DNA from: Verrucomicrobiota bacterium
GTDB taxonomy: Bacteria; Verrucomicrobiota; Verrucomicrobiia; Opitutales; UBA2995
NCBI GenBank assembly: GCA_027297085.1
Contig: JAPUIL010000585.1
Coordinates: 1 to 7,730, forward strand
DNA: 7,730 nt
Reading direction: 5' to 3'
Under the pieces are notes generated by a model. That model was given only the letters and a program-made list of their open reading frames with translations, was not told where the DNA came from and ran no database searches. The translations under genes were made by a program, and so were the position numbers. Shown one piece after another: positions 1 to 5,491 of the stretch. Position 1 is the stretch's first letter; each line of letters starts with the position of its first letter.

Positions 1-54
1 AATGTAGGAGGTAGCTTGCTGCCGATCCGGTCTTTTCCCTCAGCTCTCAAACTA

Positions 55-73
55 TGAAAACCAGAGGTTTTCA
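55..73. repeat. AT-rich perfect hairpin, 8-bp stem
   Basis: TGAAAACC at 55-62 pairs perfectly with GGTTTTCA at 66-73 around a 3-base AGA loop. The stem is AT-rich and lacks a following T-tract on either strand, so a terminator role is doubtful. It lies 21 bp before the stronger GC-rich hairpin. Confidence 0.4.
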
Positions 74-94
74 AACTTTCCCTTCAGTCAGCGA

Positions 95-116
95 CCCCGT
101 GGCAGAGACCACGGGG
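95..116. repeat. REP-like palindrome (CCCCGTGG / CCACGGGG)
   Basis: CCCCGTGG at 95-102 and CCACGGGG at 109-116 form a perfect GC-rich 8-bp stem with a CAGAGA loop. A short GC-rich hairpin of this shape is typical of REP elements, which are spread by RAYT (REP-associated tyrosine) transposases of the IS200/IS605 type. No such transposase gene is in the window, so this would be a solitary dispersed copy. The flank is not T-rich, which argues against an intrinsic terminator. The palindrome is seen directly; the REP assignment is inferred from shape. Confidence 0.45.
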
Positions 117-286
117 AATAACAAGTTCAAATGGATCTCGCAATAAATTCAGTCTATAAATATCCGGTTTCCACCCAGCCTTCAGCCTTCGCCAAGGGCT
201 ACGACTCGACACGGCGGGCTGACACGCCGAGTGTTCCAAATGTCTGGCTCGATTTCGCACGGTTGTGCGCGCTCTCGCCAATCCGT

Positions 287-322
287 TGTCATCCTCAACG
301 TCTTAACTCCGTGAGGATAACA
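287..322. repeat. Long imperfect hairpin before the MEKHLA fragment
   Basis: The 11-base arm TGTCATCCTCA (287-297) pairs with TGAGGATAACA (312-322) with a single mismatch (C290/A319) around a 14-base loop. It ends 12 bp before the ATG at 335. It could be another dispersed repeat, an operator, or an RNA structure in the leader of the MEKHLA gene. It contains GAGGAT, but that is 17 bases from the ATG and mostly buried in the stem, so it is unlikely to act as a ribosome binding site. Confidence 0.4.
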
Positions 323-334
323 GTCTAAGAACAA

Positions 335-592
335 ATGGATTTCCCCTGCCTTCAAAACGATTATCAAAAGGACCATGTAGATCTTCTCCGCTCAAGTTTT
401 TTGCATGGGACTGTCAAGCATCTGATCCCGGCTACCCTGAATTCCATCGATGGTGCTCGCGTGCTTTTTGTAGCATCCTTTGCAGTGCTATCTCACAACA
501 CGGCTGTCGAAGATCCTTTACTCAATTACTCAGATCAAGCTGGGCTCGATGTATTCGAACTTACCTGGGACAAGCCGCTACCTATTCCGATT
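335..592 (+). pseudogene. Truncated MEKHLA-domain protein (N-terminal half)
   Basis: The translation from the ATG at 335 follows the N-terminal half of MEKHLA-domain proteins. There is a helix with HVDLLRSSF at residues 14-22, LIP at 30-32, and the family core VLSHNT (51-56) then DPLLNYSDQAGLDVFELTW (60-78). In the family this core reads roughly SHgt..DPilNYgN.aaL.lfEm.W and is followed by a PSR/TAEP segment and a C-terminal half ending near residue 150. Here similarity fades between residues 79 and 86. The open frame continues to 715, but only as antisense of ptsI and without family motifs. The MEKHLA domain is a PAS-like fold also found at the C-terminus of plant HD-Zip III factors; its bacterial function is poorly known. 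I read this as a gene truncated at its 3' end by a deletion or rearrangement next to ptsI. It may still be expressed as a short protein. The family call rests on recalled motifs, not a search. Confidence 0.6.
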
Positions 593-2362
593 GGTTACCC
601 CTTTAATACCATATTCTTTAGAATCGTGAAAACTCTTCAGTCGCGCAAAAATCGGATCTGGATCGCTCATCATCATCACTTCTTCCGCCAGAGCTTGTGT
701 TTCTTCTACAGATAATTTTCTTACCAAAAATTTTAAGGAGGGCACAAAGTTTGGCGACACACTCAAGTTACGAAGACCCAGACCCACCAATAAGGGCACA
801 AATATTGGATCTCCCGCCAGCTCGCCGCATATACTCACAGGCTGATTCTTGGCATTCGACATTTCCACAATCTGCTTCAAAATCCGAAGCAAAGCCGGAT
901 GACAAGGTTCATAAAGATGAGCTACCTGCTCATTGCCCCGATCAACAGCCAACATATATTGCATGAGGTCGTTGGTTCCTATACTGAAAAAATCGCAATG
1001 ATCCGCAAGAATATCGCATATGAAAGCGGCGGAGGGAATCTCTATCATAATCCCTACCTCGATAGATTCGTCGAATTTCACCTTCGAAGCCTTCAAATCT
1101 TTCTTCACTTCATCGAGCAATTGATTAGCTGCATGAAGCTCTTCCAGCCCACTTACCATGGGAAACATTATCTTGAGATTACCATAGGCACTGGCGCGCA
1201 ACATTGCGCGTAGTTGATCTTTGAATACCTCCGTATACAGTAGGCTAAATCGAATCGCTCTACAGCCAAGAAATGGATTATCCTCCTTGTCCACGAGGTC
1301 CTTTCTCTGCAGCACTTTGTCTCCACCAAGATCGTAGGTTCGAAGTATTACAGCTGAGTCACCCATCGACTTCACCACTTCCTTGTAGGCTTGAAATTGA
1401 GATTCCTCACTAGGGAAACTGCCTGTTTTCAAAAATAGATATTCTGTTCGGTACAGACCAATACCGTCCGATCCAGTTTCCAAAACTCGAGGGATCTCAT
1501 TGTTCCCTTCGATGTTCGACATAATGATAACCTGCTCTCCGTCTTTCGTGATCGCCGGTTCTCCGGATAATTTTAGAAATTCAAGCTCCTGGGTATCTCG
1601 ACGCTTCTTGCTTTCGCCGTATTGATACAGTGTGGCCTCGGAGGGATTTAGAATTACCACACCTTCAAAACCATCGATGATAATTTCATCGCCATTTTGA
1701 AGTGTCTTCAGGATATTATGAACTCCGACCACAGCCGGCACACTGGCCGCCTTTGCCATTATCACTACATGACTGGTTCTACTCCCTGCTTCTGTTATAA
1801 ACCCTTTCAGGTATTCCGCGGGTATAGCTGCTGCGTCGGAGGGGGTGAAATCATGAGAAACGACAATCTGCTCGGCATCAATCGACTCTAAAGATTTAAG
1901 AGTTTCTCCAGCTAAATTATAGAGAATTCGGCGTGTCACGTCCTTAATGTCGTTCAAACGCTCCTTGATAAATTCGTCGTCAATCCGCTGAAACGCATCG
2001 ATGTATTTCTGAGAAGTCTTTTGAAAACAATACTCTATATTTCGCAGATTGTTTTCTAATTCAGTGATGGTCTCATCGATCAGAGCAGGGTCCTCCAACA
2101 CCAACAAATGCGCGTCAAATATCTGAGCTTCTTCCTCTCCCAATCGATCAGCAACCTGATGCCGAATTTTGGATATCTCGTGACGTGTCTCAAGCAAAGC
2201 TAGCTCGAACCGTTTGATCTCACCTTCCAGATCCTCAGAATCAACGGCATAATTAGGCACATAGAGTTCGTTCTCCACATGTATAAGCACCCTGCCGAGC
2301 GAAACGCCCGGTGCAGCTGCTATGCCTTTAAATGTCTGTTCTGGACCGGTTCCCGATGCCAT
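578..2362 (-). CDS. ptsI: Phosphoenolpyruvate-protein phosphotransferase (PTS Enzyme I)
   Basis: Cytoplasmic Enzyme I takes the phosphate from phosphoenolpyruvate onto a histidine and passes it to HPr, the first step of the sugar phosphotransferase system. The 594 residues cover the whole family. The N-terminal domain has GIAAAPGVSLGR (13-24) and a helical HPr-binding part at about 35-145. The phosphohistidine loop GSRTSHVVIMAK has the active His198; the family usually has GGRTSH. The C-terminal PEP-binding barrel shows GIGLYRTEYLF (300-310), RTYDLGGDK (341-349), NPFLGCRAIR (362-371), metal ligands Glu441 (EIPSAAF) and Asp465 (SIGTNDLMQY), and the catalytic Cys512 in ICGELAGD. The ATG start leaves about eight residues before the conserved start and has no Shine-Dalgarno motif. 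The last nine or so residues (IKGVTNRNR) extend beyond the usual end and lie at the junction with the MEKHLA remnant. No HPr gene is adjacent, so whether it serves sugar uptake or only regulation cannot be told. Confidence 0.96.
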   Translation of the reverse strand: MASGTGPEQTFKGIAAAPGVSLGRVLIHVENELYVPNYAVDSEDLEGEIKRFELALLETRHEISKIRHQVADRLGEEEAQIFDAHLLVLEDPALIDETITELENNLRNIEYCFQKTSQKYIDAFQRIDDEFIKERLNDIKDVTRRILYNLAGETLKSLESIDAEQIVVSHDFTPSDAAAIPAEYLKGFITEAGSRTSHVVIMAKAASVPAVVGVHNILKTLQNGDEIIIDGFEGVVILNPSEATLYQYGESKKRRDTQELEFLKLSGEPAITKDGEQVIIMSNIEGNNEIPRVLETGSDGIGLYRTEYLFLKTGSFPSEESQFQAYKEVVKSMGDSAVILRTYDLGGDKVLQRKDLVDKEDNPFLGCRAIRFSLLYTEVFKDQLRAMLRASAYGNLKIMFPMVSGLEELHAANQLLDEVKKDLKASKVKFDESIEVGIMIEIPSAAFICDILADHCDFFSIGTNDLMQYMLAVDRGNEQVAHLYEPCHPALLRILKQIVEMSNAKNQPVSICGELAGDPIFVPLLVGLGLRNLSVSPNFVPSLKFLVRKLSVEETQALAEEVMMMSDPDPIFARLKSFHDSKEYGIKGVTNRNR

Positions 2363-2390
2363 GCAGGTCAGTAGGTTAATTTAATTTGAA

Positions 2391-2419
2391 ATATCATTTA
2401 TATATCATCAAAGAGCAAA
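2391..2419 (-). promoter_or_regulatory. Candidate sigma-70-like promoter for ptsI
   Basis: In the 96-bp gap between ispE and ptsI, the minus strand reads TTTGCT (complement of 2414-2419), 17 bases, then TGATAT (complement of 2391-2396). Spacing is ideal, and the boxes match the -35 and -10 consensus at four and four positions. The surroundings are AT-rich. It would give a leader of about 20 bases. Other AT-rich hexamers lie nearby, so the exact site is uncertain; ptsI could also be read through from ispE, since no terminator is visible between them. Confidence 0.3.
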
Positions 2420-2458
2420 GGTTATTATCCAAGCTTTCTTAGCAGCCGTCCGGCCAGT

Positions 2459-3346
2459 TTATGCATCTGTCATGCCAAGCTGGCACTCAAAATAGATTGC
2501 CTCATCCCCCCACGCTTCACGGACCATAGTTTTCAATCCCTCTCCTCGGTCTGACTCCCCCATCAAAGCAAAGCAGCTACTTCCACTCCCGCTCATTAAA
2601 CACTGCAAGCCGAGGTTTTCCTGAATGCTCTCAAACAGGGCGGGCAGAGCCACAAACTTCTCAAACACAGGATCTTCCAAAGAATTAAACATCAACTCTT
2701 CCAACGCCAATTCACCCTGCTTCCAGGCCAATACTCGAGTCTCGGTTTTTTCGCGGTCCGCATATGATTTCTCCTGAGAAGCCAGCCGTCCATACGCCCA
2801 AGGTGTTGATACCCCGATACTCGGTTTAAAAACTGCCAGCCTCCGGCCCAGCAATCCAGCCACAATCGTTGGATCCAACCGCTCAATTTGTTCTCCCCGC
2901 CCTCGCATCAAAACAGGCTCACGGTGTAGAAACAGCGGGCAATCGGATCCCAACTCAGTGGCCAGGTCCGTAAGATCCTCAATTGATAGGGGTTCGCTAA
3001 AAACCCGGTTGAGAATCATCAAAGTCGTGGCCGCATTGCTGCTTCCTCCACCTAGGCCTGCCTCCGTGGGTATATGTTTTTCGAGGTGGATGGTCAGTCC
3101 CTTCGCTAAGCCTGTTGCGGCCAAAAAGGCCTTCGCCGCTTGAATCACCAGATTTTCGTCCCCGCTTGGCACTTCTGGATTCGTGCAGCTGAGAACCGGA
3201 TCACCAGTGGCATCATCCACTGTCACGGTCACAAAATCACCAAAGGTTATCGGCGATACCAGGGACAATAAATCATGATATCCATCTGTACGCTTACCGG
3301 TAACAGCCAGAAGCAGATTTACCTTGGCAGGGGAAAATAATCGCAT
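2459..3346 (-). CDS. ispE: 4-diphosphocytidyl-2-C-methyl-D-erythritol kinase
   Basis: IspE phosphorylates CDP-methylerythritol with ATP to give CDP-ME 2-phosphate, the fourth step of the cytoplasmic MEP isoprenoid pathway. It is a GHMP kinase. Numbered from the ATG at 3346 (295 residues), the N-terminus reads MRLFSPAKVNLLL with the substrate-binding Lys8. GYH follows at 22-24, the ATP-binding glycine loop AGLGGGSSNAA at 96-106, the catalytic Asp135 in GSDCPLFL, and the C-terminal GHMP motif MSGSGSSCFAL at about 251-261. Length is normal. A GTG six codons upstream (3364) is also in frame and would give 301 residues. I prefer the ATG because it places the conserved PAK motif at the usual distance and neither start has a Shine-Dalgarno motif. 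The gene is divergent from pyrF-ispD-ispF, the last two being its pathway partners, and lies upstream of ptsI on the same strand. Confidence 0.95.
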   Translation of the reverse strand: MRLFSPAKVNLLLAVTGKRTDGYHDLLSLVSPITFGDFVTVTVDDATGDPVLSCTNPEVPSGDENLVIQAAKAFLAATGLAKGLTIHLEKHIPTEAGLGGGSSNAATTLMILNRVFSEPLSIEDLTDLATELGSDCPLFLHREPVLMRGRGEQIERLDPTIVAGLLGRRLAVFKPSIGVSTPWAYGRLASQEKSYADREKTETRVLAWKQGELALEELMFNSLEDPVFEKFVALPALFESIQENLGLQCLMSGSGSSCFALMGESDRGEGLKTMVREAWGDEAIYFECQLGMTDA

Positions 3347-3426
3347 TGTGCTGTTGGCTCTCACATGAATGAAGCTGTCTACCCGGTGGGGTGCCTCAAC
3401 TGAAAAATTCTCCTTAACCTGCTTTT
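3347..3426. promoter_or_regulatory. Divergent promoter region between ispE and pyrF
   Basis: This 80-bp gap separates two divergent genes and so should hold promoters for both ispE (leftward) and pyrF (rightward). I could not pick convincing -35/-10 pairs on either strand. The minus strand has AAGGAGA near 3409-3415, but the TTG after it soon meets a stop and is not in frame with ispE. The promoter role follows from gene orientation only. Confidence 0.35.
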
Positions 3427-4119
3427 ATGAAATCCTGTGAACTTATCCTGGCTCTTGATATGGGGTCTCGTGATGAAGCGCTCAACCTGCTCAAAGAAAT
3501 AGGACCTGATCTAAAATGGGTCAAATTAGGCCTGCAAATGTTTACTGCGCACGGCCCTGACTGGGTCCGTGAAGTCGCTGGATTAGGATTCAATATTTTC
3601 CTGGACCTCAAGCTACACGACATTCCCAACACCGTGGCCAAAACGGTCCAGAGCCTCAGCCATTTGCCCATTGGTATGCTCACCATTCACAGCTGCGGAG
3701 GGGTCGAAATGATGGCGGCTGCCAACCAGGTGCGCCTCCACCAGAAGCCCGATCTGCTCCTTCTGGGTGTCACGGTGCTTACGTCCATGGATGAACAACA
3801 ACTGCGGCGAGTCGGCGTACCCGCCACACCACCCGGCCAAGTTCACAATCTGGCTAGTGCTGTAGTGGAATCTGGCGTCCCTGGCTTAGTGTGCTCCGCC
3901 AAGGAACTTCATTTACTGGCACCGGAATTTGGCAAGCAACTTCAATTTGTCACCCCGGGAATTCGTCCACTAGGCAGTTCCGCCGATGACCAGAAACGTG
4001 TGGTAACTCCAGGTCAGGCAGCGGCCTCCGGATCCAACTATATCGTAGTAGGCCGGCCTATATATAAGGCCGAATCACCGCGTGAGGCAGTGCGCGCGAT
4101 CAACATGGAACTTGCCTAA
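3427..4119 (+). CDS. pyrF: Orotidine 5'-phosphate decarboxylase
   Basis: PyrF decarboxylates orotidine 5'-phosphate to UMP, the last step of de novo pyrimidine synthesis, in the cytoplasm. The 230-residue length is normal for the short bacterial type. The barrel motifs appear in order: LALD (8-11, Asp11), WVKLGL with Lys33, the catalytic Asp-Lys-Asp set in FLDLKLHDIPNTV (Asp60, Lys62, Asp65), TIHSCGG (86-92), VTPGIRP (175-181) and the phosphate-binding VVGRPI with Arg210. The ATG at 3427 places the first strand as expected; no Shine-Dalgarno is visible, the upstream bases being pyrimidine-rich. The stop is 7 bp before the ispD ATG, so the two genes are probably co-transcribed. PyrF supplies UMP and thus CTP, the co-substrate of IspD. 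This link between neighbours is inferred. Confidence 0.96.
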   Translation: MKSCELILALDMGSRDEALNLLKEIGPDLKWVKLGLQMFTAHGPDWVREVAGLGFNIFLDLKLHDIPNTVAKTVQSLSHLPIGMLTIHSCGGVEMMAAANQVRLHQKPDLLLLGVTVLTSMDEQQLRRVGVPATPPGQVHNLASAVVESGVPGLVCSAKELHLLAPEFGKQLQFVTPGIRPLGSSADDQKRVVTPGQAAASGSNYIVVGRPIYKAESPREAVRAINMELA

Positions 4120-4126
4120 CCTACTC

Positions 4127-4840
4127 ATGAATACAGCAGCCATATTGTTGTGCGGAGGATCCAGCAAGCGCATGCGAGGTGAAGTCAGGGACAAAGTGCT
4201 TGTTGAGCTGAAGGAGAGACCTGTGTTCGATTACAGCGTTTTGGCTTTCGAAGAATTCGAGGATGTTACCAGTTATATCGTGGTTTACCGGGATGGTGTG
4301 CAGCGAACCGAGCTCGCCGAACGCTTGCAATTACTCACGCAAAGAAGGGTGCTTTGGGTCGAAGGAGGTGAGGAGCGTCAGGAATCGGTTTTAAATGCCT
4401 TGGAAGCCACACCTGACGACACGGATTTTGTGTTGATCCATGATTGTGCTCGACCACTCGTTCAACTGCTGGCTCTGCAAGAATTACTGGATGCCGTCCT
4501 CAAGGACAAGTCTGCCTGTCTGGCGCATCGCGTAGTTGATACCATCAAACAAGTGTCAGTCAACACCACCACACTCCGTCAAGCTGACTTGGCCAATCTC
4601 GACCGAAGTCGACTTTGGGCAATGGAGACTCCCCAGGCATTTTCCTACAAACTCATTCTCGGTTGCTACCGGAAATTGAAGGAAGAAAGTATCCAGGTCA
4701 CGGACGACACGGCTGCAGTCATCCACTATGGCTATCGAGTGACTCTGGTTGAAAACCACTTTCCCAACCCCAAAATCACCCTTCCCGAAGATCTCGGACT
4801 GGCGGAACTAATGTTGCAACAAAGGGACCGGAAGGCTTAG
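4127..4840 (+). CDS. ispD: 2-C-methyl-D-erythritol 4-phosphate cytidylyltransferase
   Basis: IspD joins CTP and methylerythritol 4-phosphate to give CDP-ME and pyrophosphate, the third step of the MEP pathway. The 237-residue protein has the nucleotidyltransferase N-terminus AAILLCGGSSKRM (4-16) with Lys23 in the nearby basic loop. The family motif GGEERQESVLNAL follows at 80-92, then HDCARP (105-110), DRSRLWAMETPQAF (159-172), VTDDTAAV (191-198) and the C-terminal NPKITLPEDL (214-223) with Lys216. HDCARP differs from the usual HDAARP by Ala to Cys next to the metal-binding Asp106; the change is small and the enzyme is probably active. The ATG at 4127 is chosen because a longer in-frame start (4082) would overlap pyrF and add 15 residues absent from the family. 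No Shine-Dalgarno is visible. It is followed by ispF after 17 bp, the classical ispD-ispF pair. Confidence 0.95.
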   Translation: MNTAAILLCGGSSKRMRGEVRDKVLVELKERPVFDYSVLAFEEFEDVTSYIVVYRDGVQRTELAERLQLLTQRRVLWVEGGEERQESVLNALEATPDDTDFVLIHDCARPLVQLLALQELLDAVLKDKSACLAHRVVDTIKQVSVNTTTLRQADLANLDRSRLWAMETPQAFSYKLILGCYRKLKEESIQVTDDTAAVIHYGYRVTLVENHFPNPKITLPEDLGLAELMLQQRDRKA

Positions 4841-4857
4841 CTTTTCCAGAAATAATT

Positions 4858-5358
4858 ATGACCGACTTACCTTATCGCATCGGTTTTGGATATGACATCC
4901 ATCGCCTGGTGACTGGCCGGAAACTCATCCTGGGGGGAGTAGAAATCCTCGGAGAAATGGGCCTGGAAGGTCACTCCGATGCAGACTGCCTCACCCATGC
5001 GCTCGCTGATGCCATCCTGGGTGCTTGCGGATTGCCAGATATCGGGCACCAATTTCCCAATACCGATCCCAGCATTGAAGGCATCAATTCACAGTTAATA
5101 CTCCGCAAAGCTGCCGACTTGGCAGCAGAGGCAGGCTACCAAATTGGTAACATAGATGCCTGTGTTATCGCCGAAAAGCCCAGGATCAGCCCTTATATTG
5201 ACGCCATGAAGTCTACGCTCAGTTCAACCTTGCAGATCACTCCCGGCCGCATAGGCATCAAGGCAACCACTCAGGAAAAAATCGGCGCTCTTGGGGCAAG
5301 TCAAGGTATTGCAGCCCACGCTGTCTGCCTGCTTTTGGCTTCCAAAAAACAGCCTTAA
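4858..5358 (+). CDS. ispF: 2-C-methyl-D-erythritol 2,4-cyclodiphosphate synthase
   Basis: IspF cyclises CDP-ME 2-phosphate to ME-2,4-cyclodiphosphate with release of CMP, the fifth MEP step; the family works as a homotrimer with zinc. The 166-residue protein is of usual length. Metal-binding residues are present: Asp13 and His15 in GFGYDIHR, and His47 in the EGHSDADCLTHALADA segment (38-52). DIGHQFPNTD (61-70) corresponds to the common DIG..FPDTD, with Asn68 where Asp is frequent. The nucleotide-binding tail is present as KATTQEKIGALGASQGIAAHAV (135-156), containing Glu140. The ATG at 4858 gives the normal N-terminus; again there is no Shine-Dalgarno. It is the last gene of the probable pyrF-ispD-ispF unit; the 133-bp gap after it suggests the exporter is transcribed separately. 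Confidence 0.96.
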   Translation: MTDLPYRIGFGYDIHRLVTGRKLILGGVEILGEMGLEGHSDADCLTHALADAILGACGLPDIGHQFPNTDPSIEGINSQLILRKAADLAAEAGYQIGNIDACVIAEKPRISPYIDAMKSTLSSTLQITPGRIGIKATTQEKIGALGASQGIAAHAVCLLLASKKQP

Positions 5359-5362
5359 CCAC

Positions 5363-5407
5363 TCCTCGATTCCCTTACAAACACTTACAAATCGTTACGG
5401 TCGAGGA
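5363..5407. repeat. 10-bp-phased repeats enclosed by a 7-bp inverted repeat
   Basis: TCCTCGA (5363-5369) and TCGAGGA (5401-5407) are perfect inverted arms around a 31-base centre. Inside lie CTTACAAA at 5374-5381 and again at 5384-5391, exactly 10 bp apart, and a degenerate third copy GTTACGG at 5394-5400 in the same register. Repeats one helical turn apart are typical of binding sites for response regulators or similar proteins. The block lies about 85 bp before the exporter start and just after ispF. It could be an operator for the exporter, or a transcript-end hairpin for ispF, though no T-run follows it. The arrangement is seen; the roles are inferred. Confidence 0.4.
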
Positions 5408-5491
5408 CTCTTGCTACCTAATAATCTACTCATCAGTTGAACGTTACCACCTTTAAACGGGTCTTAATGACCAAACAGACTATAGAATACT
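5408..5491 (+). promoter_or_regulatory. Likely promoter region of the ABC exporter
   Basis: This AT-rich stretch must carry the exporter's promoter if it is not read through from ispF. TATAGAAT at 5481-5488 ends 3 bases before the GTG start and resembles a -10 box placed for a leaderless or nearly leaderless transcript. No good -35 box stands 16-18 bases upstream of it. TTGAAC at 5437-5442 is a fair -35 but has no clear partner at normal spacing. The call is weak. Confidence 0.2.

Larger units (their letters stand above)
1..334. other. Non-coding, hairpin-rich intergenic region
   Basis: No reading frame here resembles a known protein; short frames exist on both strands but none has a recognisable motif. 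The stretch instead carries a run of small inverted repeats: 10-14/19-23 (with one G-T pair), 55-62/66-73, 95-102/109-116, 184-189/194-200 (one bulge), 212-216/225-229, 256-260/265-269 and 287-297/312-322. Such density is unusual for plain intergenic DNA and resembles a patch of dispersed palindromic repeats. That reading is inference; it needs copies elsewhere in the genome. None of the hairpins is followed by a convincing T-run on either strand, so they are not clear intrinsic terminators. Confidence 0.5.

Noticed and set aside
84..281. Minus-strand 65-codon frame at the left edge
   Set aside because: It runs across several hairpins, has no recognisable motif and no start signal; treated as non-coding.
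593..715. Continuation of the MEKHLA frame to 715, overlapping ptsI
   Set aside because: It is antisense to conserved Enzyme I coding sequence and shows no family motifs; the open frame is most likely chance.
697..1213. Plus-strand frames inside ptsI (697-966 and 899-1213)
   Set aside because: They lie antisense to the PEP-binding domain of Enzyme I, whose motifs are intact, and encode nothing recognisable.
3397..3415. Strong AAGGAGA followed by TTG on the minus strand upstream of ispE
   Set aside because: The TTG frame stops after a few codons and is not in frame with ispE, so it is not the ispE start.
4049..4060. Perfect 12-bp palindrome TAGGCCGGCCTA
   Set aside because: It encodes the conserved VGRPI phosphate-binding motif of PyrF; coding constraint explains it.
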